Source: Candidatus Heimdallarchaeota archaeon (GTDB lineage Archaea > Asgardarchaeota > Heimdallarchaeia > Heimdallarchaeales > Kariarchaeaceae). From it: a stretch of DNA of 10,967 bases. The position numbers and the translations under genes were made by a program. This document shows, in pieces, positions 1-7,179 of the stretch. The stretch spans positions 1-10,967 of the forward strand of contig JAOUKW010000111.1 of the NCBI GenBank assembly GCA_029882335.1, read 5' to 3'. Under the pieces are notes generated by a model. It searched no databases, was not told the origin of the DNA, and was given only the letters and a program-made list of their open reading frames with translations. The stretch's first letter is position 1. Each line of letters starts with the position of its first letter.

Positions 1-42
1 ATTGACGGTGGAGCGAGTCTACTTGATTCAAGTATGATTTAA
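1..42 (+). CDS. 3' end of a probable short-chain dehydrogenase/reductase (partial)
   Basis: The first reading frame is open from the window edge to a TAA at 40-42 and encodes IDGGASLLDSSMI. The IDGGAS stretch matches the (V/I)DGG(A/x)S signature near the C-terminus of classical short-chain dehydrogenases/reductases such as 3-oxoacyl-ACP reductase and related NAD(P)-dependent oxidoreductases. Of the other two forward frames, one has a stop at its first codon and the other gives a shorter peptide with no recognisable motif. Only 13 codons are visible, so the substrate and even the family remain tentative. The next gene on this strand starts about 100 bp downstream behind its own AT-rich promoter-like stretch. 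Confidence 0.4.
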   Translation: MDGGASLLDSSMI

Positions 43-143
43 TTGGTTCAGTAAAAATAGCTAGAAATTAATATAAAATTAAATAAGAAATTGCTCTAAT
101 AAGAATAAATTAAATGGAGCTATAATAATTGAGTATTACTAGT

Positions 144-1547
144 ATGATGAATGAAAAAATACACAAGTCTTCCTCGATTATTTTACGAAAAACAACTGGT
201 GAAATACTTCTGTGTAAAAGAAGTGATAAATTAAAGCATTTTCCTGATAACTGGGTTTTTCCAGGTGGAAAAATAGAAGATCCTTTACCAGAGGATTGGA
301 AGGGTGATGAGGCAGTAGTGTTACAAAGGGCATTCATAGAGATGTATGAAGAAGTAGGGATAATACCGGGATCAAATAAAGTAATTCCACCAAAGAATAG
401 AAAACAGGATTATTATATTCATGATTATGATGAACATGATAGAGCAGAATTTAAAGCAAATTGTGTGTTTATAGGTAAAAAGAAAACACCACCATTTGGA
501 TTGATTTTATTTGATGCAGCCTATTTTATCATTCAACATGAACTTATTGACAACTTGGAACCTATTGCCGATGGAAGTGAGATTGTAGAAGTTGTTTGGC
601 TTCAACCAGCAGATGCAATTCAAAAATGGAAAGAATTGAAAATACGACTCCCACCCCCAATTTTACATATTATTAGAAACATTAGCCAATATCCAGATCA
701 TTTTCAAATTAAAACACTTGCAGAGATGAAATTACCAATTGGATTACAAACCAAAGTTGAGTTATTTCCCAACTATCAAAGTATTCCATTTTATTCCAAT
801 ACTATTGCACCTTTTACAACCACAAATTTGATTGTCTATGAAAATAGTGGAGAAAGTATAATTATTGACCCAGGTGCAAAAGAGACGGAATTTGATCATT
901 TGCAGGAATATTTGTATACATTAACATCAACTCCCAAAGTATTAGTTACTCATCATCATATGGATCATTGGAGTGGATTACAAGTAGTAGAGACTCTTTT
1001 TCCCAATACAATTCTATATGGACATAGTAATACATTAGATAAAATAGAGACAAAATTACAAAAACAATCAATCACTGATGGATTCATTACTATTGGAGAA
1101 AAAAATCTGCAGATAATTTATACACCTGGTCATACAGATGGCCATATCATGATATTTGATAGGGAACAAAAGGTATTGATTGCAGGAGATCATGTTGTAG
1201 GATATGGATCTGCTGTACTTGATCCTGAATACGGAAATATGAAGGACTATTTTGATACAACTCATAAATTAATTGAATTAAATCCGGAAGTGATTTTTCC
1301 AGCGCATGGACCTGTAAATTTCAATCCCACATCATTATTAAAACAATATATTGAGCATAGAACAAATCGTGAATCTATGATTTATCAAGCTATAATCAAT
1401 GGAAGTGATACTTATGACAAGGTTATCAAAGCAGTATATCAGGATGTAGACAGTTCAATGTGGGATTATGCCAAAAGTAATATTAAACTTCATGTAGAAA
1501 AATTAATTGCAGATGAGAAATTAAATCAAGAATTTTACCTTAACTAA
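144..1547 (+). CDS. Nudix hydrolase / metallo-beta-lactamase fold fusion protein
   Basis: A 467-residue two-enzyme fusion, numbered from ATG 144. Residues about 8-165 form a Nudix domain: PGG at 40-42, then EMYEEVGI at 66-73, which fits the second half of the Nudix box (EUxEExGU). The box carries an insertion of about nine residues after the glycines, as in NUDT19-like CoA/nucleoside diphosphatases, and the usual Arg before the first Glu is Ile65. Residues about 200-395 are a metallo-beta-lactamase domain with THHHMDH (ligands H270, H272, D274, H275), PGH (H330), AGD (D349) and PAHG (H388), so the metal site is complete. The last 70 residues resemble the winged-helix tail of LACTB2-like proteins. 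Likely cytoplasmic; substrate unknown. Start choice: ATG 144 or 147 is supported by conventional codons. A TTG at 129, 9 nt after GGAG (116-119), would add five residues and cannot be excluded. The gene converges on the AcnX genes 4 bp away. Confidence 0.85.
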   Translation: MMNEKIHKSSSIILRKTTGEILLCKRSDKLKHFPDNWVFPGGKIEDPLPEDWKGDEAVVLQRAFIEMYEEVGIIPGSNKVIPPKNRKQDYYIHDYDEHDRAEFKANCVFIGKKKTPPFGLILFDAAYFIIQHELIDNLEPIADGSEIVEVVWLQPADAIQKWKELKIRLPPPILHIIRNISQYPDHFQIKTLAEMKLPIGLQTKVELFPNYQSIPFYSNTIAPFTTTNLIVYENSGESIIIDPGAKETEFDHLQEYLYTLTSTPKVLVTHHHMDHWSGLQVVETLFPNTILYGHSNTLDKIETKLQKQSITDGFITIGEKNLQIIYTPGHTDGHIMIFDREQKVLIAGDHVVGYGSAVLDPEYGNMKDYFDTTHKLIELNPEVIFPAHGPVNFNPTSLLKQYIEHRTNRESMIYQAIINGSDTYDKVIKAVYQDVDSSMWDYAKSNIKLHVEKLIADEKLNQEFYLN

Positions 1548-1551
1548 TCAA

Positions 1552-1971
1552 TTATGATAAAATCTCAATTATGGATTTACCATGAGATAAAGTAAGTCGT
1601 AAATTATCACCAGATTTAATGAATTTAGTCGGATCATCATCATATCCATACCCCATAGGAATTCTCGCTACGCTACAACCAGAAACAGTGCCTTGATCAG
1701 ATTCTCTGTTGATGATTGCCATAGGTCCTTTACCATTTTTCATTAGGTTTATCAAAGTATACGGACCAACAGTTGAACCGATGCCTTTTGGAAAGACAAA
1801 TATCTTATTGGTTATTGATAGTCCATTTAAATCATGTCCTTCTTGAGTAATAATTCCTTCTTTTGGATTAACAAATCCAAGTAGAGTGATAGGAGTTGAG
1901 GTTACAATAGCTTCTCCTTCAATCACTTGATCACCCATTGATGCCAGTGCTTTTCCGTAATATTTATTCAT
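1552..1971 (-). CDS. Aconitase X swivel subunit (DUF126), phosphomevalonate dehydratase small subunit
   Basis: This 139-residue protein is the small, swivelling beta-barrel subunit of AcnX. With the large subunit it forms the iron-sulfur enzyme that dehydrates (R)-5-phosphomevalonate to trans-anhydromevalonate 5-phosphate in the modified archaeal mevalonate pathway. Family marks are GEAIVT near residues 19-24, the FPKGIGSTVG loop at 60-69 (equivalent to the substrate-binding serine loop of aconitase swivel domains), AIINRESDQ at 85-93 and IPMGYG at 104-109, followed by an acidic DDDP and a KSGD turn typical of the domain. Length is normal for a separate archaeal small subunit (bacterial homologues often fuse both parts). 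The ATG overlaps the last 8 bases of the large-subunit gene, which implies one transcript and translational coupling. Assignment to the family is firm; the phosphomevalonate substrate follows from archaeal context. Confidence 0.88.
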   Translation of the reverse strand: MNKYYGKALASMGDQVIEGEAIVTSTPITLLGFVNPKEGIITQEGHDLNGLSITNKIFVFPKGIGSTVGPYTLINLMKNGKGPMAIINRESDQGTVSGCSVARIPMGYGYDDDPTKFIKSGDNLRLTLSHGKSIIEILS

Positions 1972-3184
1972 TGAAGAATTCCTCCACGCATTTTTTTAAG
2001 GGTAAAATATACGTTGGTAGATCGTTTAAACTAGGTGCAGCAATATAGTGAGCTGCTTTTACAGAATTTGTCAATATTGATGTAAATCTCATTTTATCAT
2101 AAGGCATGACTTCAGGACAGGTATCTGTATAAAATTTAACTCCTGCTGCTTGTAGGATATCAATATAACCCGAACTCTGAGCAATTGCCTTCTGGGCAGC
2201 AGAGGAAAACACCCAAAACTCTTTTCCTTCCTTGATTTTTTTGTTTTTCACCAGTTTTGCGACGTTTTGAATTTCCTCTAAATTTGCATTAGGACAACCA
2301 ATTACTGTCAAATCAGGGATAGTTTCGGGATAGAAAGACTGATACGTCTTCTCGAGCATATCTTGTGTTATGACCATCTCATCAACAATTTCTGCATATG
2401 CTAATAATTCCTGTTCAGGAGTAATTCCATCAACATGATACAACTGAGTTCCAAAGGAAGCAAGTGCAGCACCAAGTGCTTTTAATTCTTGAGGTCGAGG
2501 ATTTGTGATTTTTTCAAAATAAGGGATTGCTCCATATTGGAATGAGTGTTTAGAAAATGTTTTACCTACAATCTCTCCAAGAATTGAATAATCAGTATAT
2601 TCATTTAAATTTGCCTCAACTACTACTTTTACATTTGGCACTCTGTTTTCTGATAGATGAAATCCATAATACGGAGTTTTTCCAATTATTGCAGCTGCTA
2701 AAACAGATAATGAATCCTCCTTGTTTGTTCTTGCACCAAAAAACGAATTGGCAAATGTAACTGCAGATGACTCTGCCCATGCAACATGTTGTCCTTTTGA
2801 CAATAGATGACCAAAATCATAAGGAGTACAACTACATGTAGTTGAGACATCTAATTCATCAAATAACTTAAGAATCTCAAATTGTTTTGTTGCAAAGTTT
2901 AGATCAATATACATGTTTTCCCAATTTACTCGATCCATCCCACAAGGATTTAGAGTAGAGGGTATTGATACTTTTGCACCTTTCTCAACAAATAAGCTCA
3001 GTTGATCGATTAATCCATCGCCACCGGTAAGATATGAAACACCAGAAATATGTGCAGATGATATTGGAATTAATTTGCTCGCTTCAAAAAAATCACCAAC
3101 ATCTATTAGCAATGATAATGCAGCTCTCGGTCCTTCTCCGGATTCTCCCTGTAATATTTGTTCTTCTTCCTTGGTTAATTCCAC
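1964..3184 (-). CDS. Aconitase X catalytic subunit (DUF521), phosphomevalonate dehydratase large subunit
   Basis: This 406-residue protein is the large, cluster-bearing AcnX subunit and pairs with the product of the overlapping downstream gene. Conserved family features are visible: MELTKEEEQ...GE at the N-terminus, NPCGMD (C81), CSCTPY (C117, C119), WAESSAV (136-142) followed by N145, GCPNANLEE (C297) and DTCPEVMPY (C356). The cysteines in CTPY, GCP and DTCP are the kind used for the iron-sulfur cluster and active site, and all are present, so the enzyme looks intact. The start is GTG at 3184: the in-frame codons upstream run to a TGA with no ATG, GTG or TTG between. An A/T box at 3208-3218 lies at the right distance for a leaderless transcript. 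It is transcribed divergently from the HIT gene. No decarboxylase or kinase of the pathway is adjacent. Confidence 0.9.
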   Translation of the reverse strand: MELTKEEEQILQGESGEGPRAALSLLIDVGDFFEASKLIPISSAHISGVSYLTGGDGLIDQLSLFVEKGAKVSIPSTLNPCGMDRVNWENMYIDLNFATKQFEILKLFDELDVSTTCSCTPYDFGHLLSKGQHVAWAESSAVTFANSFFGARTNKEDSLSVLAAAIIGKTPYYGFHLSENRVPNVKVVVEANLNEYTDYSILGEIVGKTFSKHSFQYGAIPYFEKITNPRPQELKALGAALASFGTQLYHVDGITPEQELLAYAEIVDEMVITQDMLEKTYQSFYPETIPDLTVIGCPNANLEEIQNVAKLVKNKKIKEGKEFWVFSSAAQKAIAQSSGYIDILQAAGVKFYTDTCPEVMPYDKMRFTSILTNSVKAAHYIAAPSLNDLPTYILPLKKCVEEFFNE

Positions 3185-3207
3185 AAGAATCAGATAAAAT
3201 CAAACCG

Positions 3208-3218
3208 AATAAAATAAT
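3208..3218 (-). promoter_or_regulatory. TATA-like box for the AcnX operon
   Basis: On the minus strand this reads ATTATTTTATT, centred about 29 nt upstream of the GTG start of the AcnX large subunit. That is the spacing expected for an archaeal promoter producing a leaderless or nearly leaderless mRNA. No Shine-Dalgarno sequence is visible before the GTG. Assignment rests on composition and spacing only. Confidence 0.35.
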
Positions 3219-3318
3219 CGATAGTTTATCATTTGTAGTAATATTAAATTCATTAAACTTGTATATCAATCTATAATCTCATCAAAATTATTTAGAAACA
3301 TTTTATATTATAGATAGT

Positions 3319-3870
3319 ATGGATGATCTTAAACTCTTTTCAGAAGGATTTCTAATGGAACATAAAGCAGAATACATTAAAAAACCAAAAAATTTAAACC
3401 AACAAGATGAAGATACATGTATTATTTGTAAAATAATTAAGAGAGACAAGGAAGTTCCGACATATGAAATCTTTAGGACTGAAAAAGTTATTATATTTCT
3501 CAATTTATATCCATATACAGTTGGTCATCTATTAATTAGTCCAATTCAACATATTACAGGTTATGAAGAATTTAATTCAGTATTAGCTAGTGAGTTTCAT
3601 TTTTTACTCCAAAAATCGGTTATCATGTTAAAACATTATGGAAAAACAGAATCATTAAATGTTGGATGGAATCAAGGTAATTATTCTGGCGGAAGTATAA
3701 AGCATTTTCATGTTCATGTAGTACCAAGGTACCATAATGACATCAGTTTTATTGATATAATTTCCAAAACTAGACCTGTAATACGATCTTTAGAAAATAC
3801 TCAAAGAGACTTATTACGTTATACTGAATTTCTTGAAGGTAAATCGGAATTAATCAATTTGGACGTATAA
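3319..3870 (+). CDS. HIT-family nucleotide hydrolase/phosphorylase-like protein
   Basis: A 183-residue histidine-triad protein. The zinc-type CIIC pair is at residues 34-37, the beta-strand region FLNLYPYTVGHLLISP is at 60-75, and the catalytic triad motif HFHVHVV is at 129-135, followed by PRY. By analogy with FHIT and related enzymes the middle histidine, H131, would be the nucleophile. The N-terminal extension ending in EYIKK before CIIC, and NVGWNQGNYSGG before the triad, resemble the diadenosine tetraphosphate phosphorylase/ADP-sulfurylase branch rather than short HINT proteins. The reaction is therefore probably cleavage or phosphorolysis of dinucleoside polyphosphates or other nucleotidyl conjugates, but the substrate is not fixed by sequence. 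The ATG at 3319 is preceded by an AT-rich box at about 3284-3294 at leaderless spacing. It diverges from the AcnX operon and is followed by an MFS transporter on the same strand. Confidence 0.82.
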   Translation: MDDLKLFSEGFLMEHKAEYIKKPKNLNQQDEDTCIICKIIKRDKEVPTYEIFRTEKVIIFLNLYPYTVGHLLISPIQHITGYEEFNSVLASEFHFLLQKSVIMLKHYGKTESLNVGWNQGNYSGGSIKHFHVHVVPRYHNDISFIDIISKTRPVIRSLENTQRDLLRYTEFLEGKSELINLDV

Positions 3871-3916
3871 CTAATTGAATTTTATGTAGCATTTGTTAAT
3901 TTATATCCCTAAGAAG

Positions 3917-3925
3917 TTAAATATT
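3917..3925 (+). promoter_or_regulatory. TATA-like box with purine-rich BRE for the MFS gene
   Basis: TTAAATATT preceded by the purine-rich AAGAAG (3911-3916) looks like an archaeal BRE/TATA pair. Its centre is about 25 nt before the ATG at 3946, so transcription would start at or next to the start codon. No Shine-Dalgarno sequence is visible, in line with a leaderless mRNA. Confidence 0.45.
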
Positions 3926-3945
3926 AATAAAAAAATTCAAAACTT

Positions 3946-5277
3946 ATGGGTACTTCTACTACGGATAAAAATTTACCCCCATTTAGGTTTTTATTTACCA
4001 TGGCAATAGGTCTAGGATTCGGCACTACAGCCATAACTTGGACTTTTTACAACACAGTGATGATTTCTTTTCTTGAGCAATATTTTCAACCAAGATATTC
4101 ATTTCTCAATAACACATTTATCAGTTTTATAATGGTATGGGATAATATTATAGCAATTTTTCTCCAACCATGGATTGGTGTGAAAAGTGATAATACTAAT
4201 TCAAGATTGGGAAAAAGAACGCCTTTTATCCTTGTTGGAATACCATTAGCCGCATTTTTCTTCTTATTAATACCATTGATGAAAAGCTCTTCATTGATAT
4301 TGTTGATTTTAGTAATTCTTGCATTTAATATGAGTATGGCAATTTATCGCTCACCAGTAGTTGCTTTGATGCCAGACTTAACACCAACTGAATACAGATC
4401 AAAAGCAAATGGAGTAATCAACATGGTTGGTGGCGTATTTGCAGGTATTGCACTTTTTGTGGGAGGAGAAATTCTAAAATCAAATAGTGTAGAAGCAGCT
4501 TTTGCTTTTGTTTCAGCAGTAATGATAATTGCTTTAATCGGATTTTTATTACTCGTAAAGGAACCAAAGGAATTAGCAAAATTTGAGAGTTATAGTGTAG
4601 ATAAAGTAGAACCTGAAAAAGTTTCTATGTCAGAAGAATTTGAAAAATTATTTATAATGAAAGATAAAAGTAAATTGTTCATTTTATTAGGAATTGCCTC
4701 ATGGTTTATGGCTTGGAATGCACTTGAAATATACGTTCCAACTTATATAGTTCAAAATATTTACAAAGTACCAAAACATGATCCCCTGTATTTGGAAAGT
4801 ATTGGATCTGCTTCTAAAGAAATTGGTTTAGTACCGATAATATTTGTTGTATCTACAATAATAGGTGGATTTTTAGGTAATTCATATGGTAGAAAACCAG
4901 TAATTCGAATCGGATTGATTATATTCTTTATTGGTTTATTAATTGGCTTTACGCAAGTAACCATTACCGGTGTTAAAATTTCAATGTTTGCAATTGCATT
5001 AGCTTGGGGTTTAATAAATGTAAATAGCATAGTTATTGTTTGGGAGCTAAGTGATAGAAATATTGGTGCAGGAACGGGAATTTATTATTTATTTTCATCA
5101 GCAGCAGCAATCGTAGGACCTTTATTAATGGGAGCTATTTTTGATTTTAATGATGATAGATCTTATGTTTGGCTATATTCATTATTCTGGATAATATTGG
5201 CATTTTTATTCATCTTCAAGGTGACTTCTGGTGAAGTAAAAGGTAAAATTGATGTTGATTTATCTGATTTAGATTAA
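3946..5277 (+). CDS. MFS transporter, GPH/SLC45-like sugar symporter relative
   Basis: A 443-residue integral membrane protein with about 12 predicted hydrophobic helices (roughly 18-40, 56-77, 93-113, 115-137, 153-174, 184-204, 244-264, 293-312, 319-338, 345-366, 377-398 and 406-425) and a charged cytoplasmic loop of about 40 residues between helices 6 and 7. The loop after helix 2, GVKSDNTNSRLGKRTPF (78-94), is a motif-A variant close to those of the glycoside-pentoside-hexuronide:cation symporters and the SLC45/sucrose transporter group. YRSKANGVINMVGG (150-163) after helix 4 and GNSYGRKP (311-318) at the mirrored position of the second half support this. Cation-coupled uptake of a sugar or similar small solute is likely; the substrate cannot be named. 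It has its own promoter and no catabolic gene beside it. Confidence 0.8.
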   Translation: MGTSTTDKNLPPFRFLFTMAIGLGFGTTAITWTFYNTVMISFLEQYFQPRYSFLNNTFISFIMVWDNIIAIFLQPWIGVKSDNTNSRLGKRTPFILVGIPLAAFFFLLIPLMKSSSLILLILVILAFNMSMAIYRSPVVALMPDLTPTEYRSKANGVINMVGGVFAGIALFVGGEILKSNSVEAAFAFVSAVMIIALIGFLLLVKEPKELAKFESYSVDKVEPEKVSMSEEFEKLFIMKDKSKLFILLGIASWFMAWNALEIYVPTYIVQNIYKVPKHDPLYLESIGSASKEIGLVPIIFVVSTIIGGFLGNSYGRKPVIRIGLIIFFIGLLIGFTQVTITGVKISMFAIALAWGLINVNSIVIVWELSDRNIGAGTGIYYLFSSAAAIVGPLLMGAIFDFNDDRSYVWLYSLFWIILAFLFIFKVTSGEVKGKIDVDLSDLD

Positions 5278-5402
5278 ATTAAGATTGCCTTTTGGTCTAC
5301 CAATTTGACTAGCTGAATTCATTTAATTAAATTTGAATAAATTTATTTCATACTAAATAGTTATTTATTATATATATGGTGTACAAATAGTGTAATGCAA
5401 AG

Positions 5403-5792
5403 TTATATTACTGGAGAGAATAAATCTTTAAAGAGTATATTTGATCTACTGTTTAAATAACGAACATCAAAATTATCAGAATTTTTTGTTAATAGATATA
5501 AATCATGAGTAATTTTGTGTAATTGATACTTGTATTTTATAACGCTTGATTTCAAGATTGTTAGAAATTGATCGAATTTACCCACCTCGTTTCTTAGAAT
5601 TCTTAGGTTGATAAAAACGCAATCACCAATATCTGCTAAAACCATTAACTCACTTGGATCAATGGTATCTTGAACTTCAATGAAGTGAATCTTATTATTA
5701 GTTGGAATATCTTTAGTATTGAAATGTTGTTGATATTGAATATAAACTATGACTAGGAGAATTAAGATAAAGAATAATAGTATATAATTCAT
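5403..5792 (-). CDS. Membrane-anchored SepF-like (DUF552) protein
   Basis: A 129-residue protein with one N-terminal hydrophobic helix (about residues 3-19, LLFFILILLVIVYI region), a short linker, and a soluble domain at about 33-112. The soluble part follows the SepF pattern: KIHFIEVQDTIDPSEL (strand plus helix), then ADIGDCVFINLRIL (hydrophobic strand), a helix around FDQFLTILKSSV, and KITHDLYLLTKNS (final strands). SepF tethers FtsZ to the membrane in many archaea and Gram-positive bacteria, usually through an amphipathic helix; here the anchor looks like a true transmembrane segment. The match is by pattern and not by a diagnostic residue, so an unrelated alpha/beta protein is possible. 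A TATA-like box at 5814-5827 gives leaderless spacing to the ATG. The gene is divergent from the thiolase and convergent with the MFS gene. Confidence 0.55.
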   Translation of the reverse strand: MNYILLFFILILLVIVYIQYQQHFNTKDIPTNNKIHFIEVQDTIDPSELMVLADIGDCVFINLRILRNEVGKFDQFLTILKSSVIKYKYQLHKITHDLYLLTKNSDNFDVRYLNSRSNILFKDLFSPVI

Positions 5793-5813
5793 AGGTTCAA
5801 ATTCAATTGATCA

Positions 5814-5827
5814 AAATTTAATTTAAC
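5814..5827 (-). promoter_or_regulatory. TATA-like box for the SepF-like gene
   Basis: On the minus strand this reads GTTAAATTAAATTT, with its centre about 28 nt before the ATG at 5792. This is the spacing of archaeal leaderless promoters, and no ribosome-binding site is visible between it and the start. Confidence 0.4.
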
Positions 5828-6003
5828 TATCAATGTTACGGAGAAAGTATTGGGATAACTCAGAAATAATATTTAGCAAAAAATTGAAAGTGTATATATC
5901 TTATTCAAATATATGTTAAATCTAGTAGAATTTATCATTTTATATCTAGTAATTGAGTCACAGCCTTAAATAGATTTTATCTATTCTTAATATATACGAT
6001 TTT

Positions 6004-6010
6004 AGGGTGG
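6004..6010 (+). promoter_or_regulatory. Ribosome-binding site AGGGTGG that bears on the thiolase start
   Basis: AGGGTGG contains GGTG, complementary to the CACC of the archaeal 16S rRNA 3' end. It lies 6 nt (from GGTG) before an in-frame ATT at 6016 but 18 nt before the ATG at 6028. The spacing fits initiation at the ATT much better than at the ATG. Confidence 0.4.
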
Positions 6011-6027
6011 TATAAATTAGGGAAGTT

Positions 6028-7179
6028 ATGATTGCGGGTTATGGTCATACCAAGTTTGGAGATTTAGGTAGAGTAACAAGTAGAGAATTAGTTGTTGCTG
6101 CAACAATAGAAGCATTAGAAATGACAAATCTCAATCGAAATCAAATAGATTCTATTTATCTTGGAATGCTAAGTCCGGATATATTCGAACATCAGATGCA
6201 TGCAGCTCCAGGTATCCCTGATTATTTAGGGTTGAATCATACACCATCGACAAGAATTGAAGCTGCATGTGCCAGTGGTGGTTTATCTGTGTTACATGGT
6301 ATTATGGCAGTAGCTTCTGGGTTTCATGATGTAGTCCTATCTGTTGGAGCGGAAAAAATGACAAATTTGCCAACATCCCATACAACAGAGGCATTAGCTA
6401 TGTGTGCAGATGATATATATGAAGTAGCATCGGGAATTACGTTCCCAGGAGCATTTGCAATGATGGCTAGAGCACATGAACATAAATATGGAACAAATGC
6501 AGAAATGAGAGCATCTGTTGCAGTCAAAAATCACAAACACGCATTGGACAATGAATTAGCACAATTTAGAAAGGAATTAACTATTGAAAAAGCGATGAAT
6601 TCATTGATGATTGCAGATCCTTTAACATTATATGACTGCTCTCCCATAACTGATGGTGCAGCAGCAGTAATTATTGTACCTTGGGAAGATAGAGCAGATT
6701 ATGAAGGAATCAGAGTAAAAGTGAAATCATTTTCACAAGCAAGTGATACTATGTCCTTGCATGATAGAAATGACCTAACTGGATTCATGACAACCAAAGT
6801 GGCAGCCAGGAAAGCCTTTGATAGAGCTAGCTTACAACCAAAGGATATTGATTTTTTGGAAGTTCATGATTGTTTTACCATAGCAGAGATTATGGCAATT
6901 GAAGATATGGGATTCTTTGAGAAAGGTAAGGGAGGTCAAGTAACACTAGATGGTGAAACTGCCAGAGATGGGCATTTACCAGTTAATGCAAGTGGAGGTT
7001 TAAAAGCTAAAGGACATCCAATTGGAGCAACTGGTGTTTCACAAATTGTTGAAGTAGCTAAACAACTTTCAGGAAATGCTGAAAGCAGACAATTAAACGA
7101 TGTACAATATGGTATGACACAAAATTTGGGTGGATCAGGAAGTACAATTGTATGTCATATCTTGGAGCGTGGTGATTGA
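6028..7179 (+). CDS. Archaeal SCP2-type thiolase (acetyl-CoA C-acetyltransferase-like)
   Basis: A 383-residue thiolase of the archaeal/SCP2 class that condenses acyl-CoAs (or cleaves 3-ketoacyl-CoA). Active-site features are complete: nucleophilic Cys81 in EAACASGG, VHDCF at 279-283 (H280, C282, the SCP2-type replacement for NEAF), NASGG...GHPIGATG at 320-336 with H330, and NLGGSGST near the C-terminus in place of the CxG loop of classical thiolases. In archaea this class partners a DUF35 protein and often HMG-CoA synthase in the mevalonate pathway; the DUF35 gene here begins at the thiolase stop codon. The first ATG at 6028 gives MIAGYGHTKFG, but the in-frame codons before it read ATT AGG GAA GTT. 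They would give a family-like M-R-E-V-M-I-A-G start from 6016, directly after a TAA. I list the ATG; the true start may be 6016. Confidence 0.88.
   Translation: MIAGYGHTKFGDLGRVTSRELVVAATIEALEMTNLNRNQIDSIYLGMLSPDIFEHQMHAAPGIPDYLGLNHTPSTRIEAACASGGLSVLHGIMAVASGFHDVVLSVGAEKMTNLPTSHTTEALAMCADDIYEVASGITFPGAFAMMARAHEHKYGTNAEMRASVAVKNHKHALDNELAQFRKELTIEKAMNSLMIADPLTLYDCSPITDGAAAVIIVPWEDRADYEGIRVKVKSFSQASDTMSLHDRNDLTGFMTTKVAARKAFDRASLQPKDIDFLEVHDCFTIAEIMAIEDMGFFEKGKGGQVTLDGETARDGHLPVNASGGLKAKGHPIGATGVSQIVEVAKQLSGNAESRQLNDVQYGMTQNLGGSGSTIVCHILERGD

Noticed and set aside
129..143. TTG start of the Nudix-MBL gene behind GGAG (116-119)
   Set aside because: Not excluded, but two ATG codons follow at 144 and 147 and the five added residues look unrelated to the Nudix fold; kept only as an alternative.
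5334..5350. Near-palindromic A/T stretch between the convergent MFS and SepF-like genes as a bidirectional terminator
   Set aside because: In such AT-rich sequence imperfect A/T palindromes are common; there is no GC stem and no clear T-run, so a terminator call is not supported.
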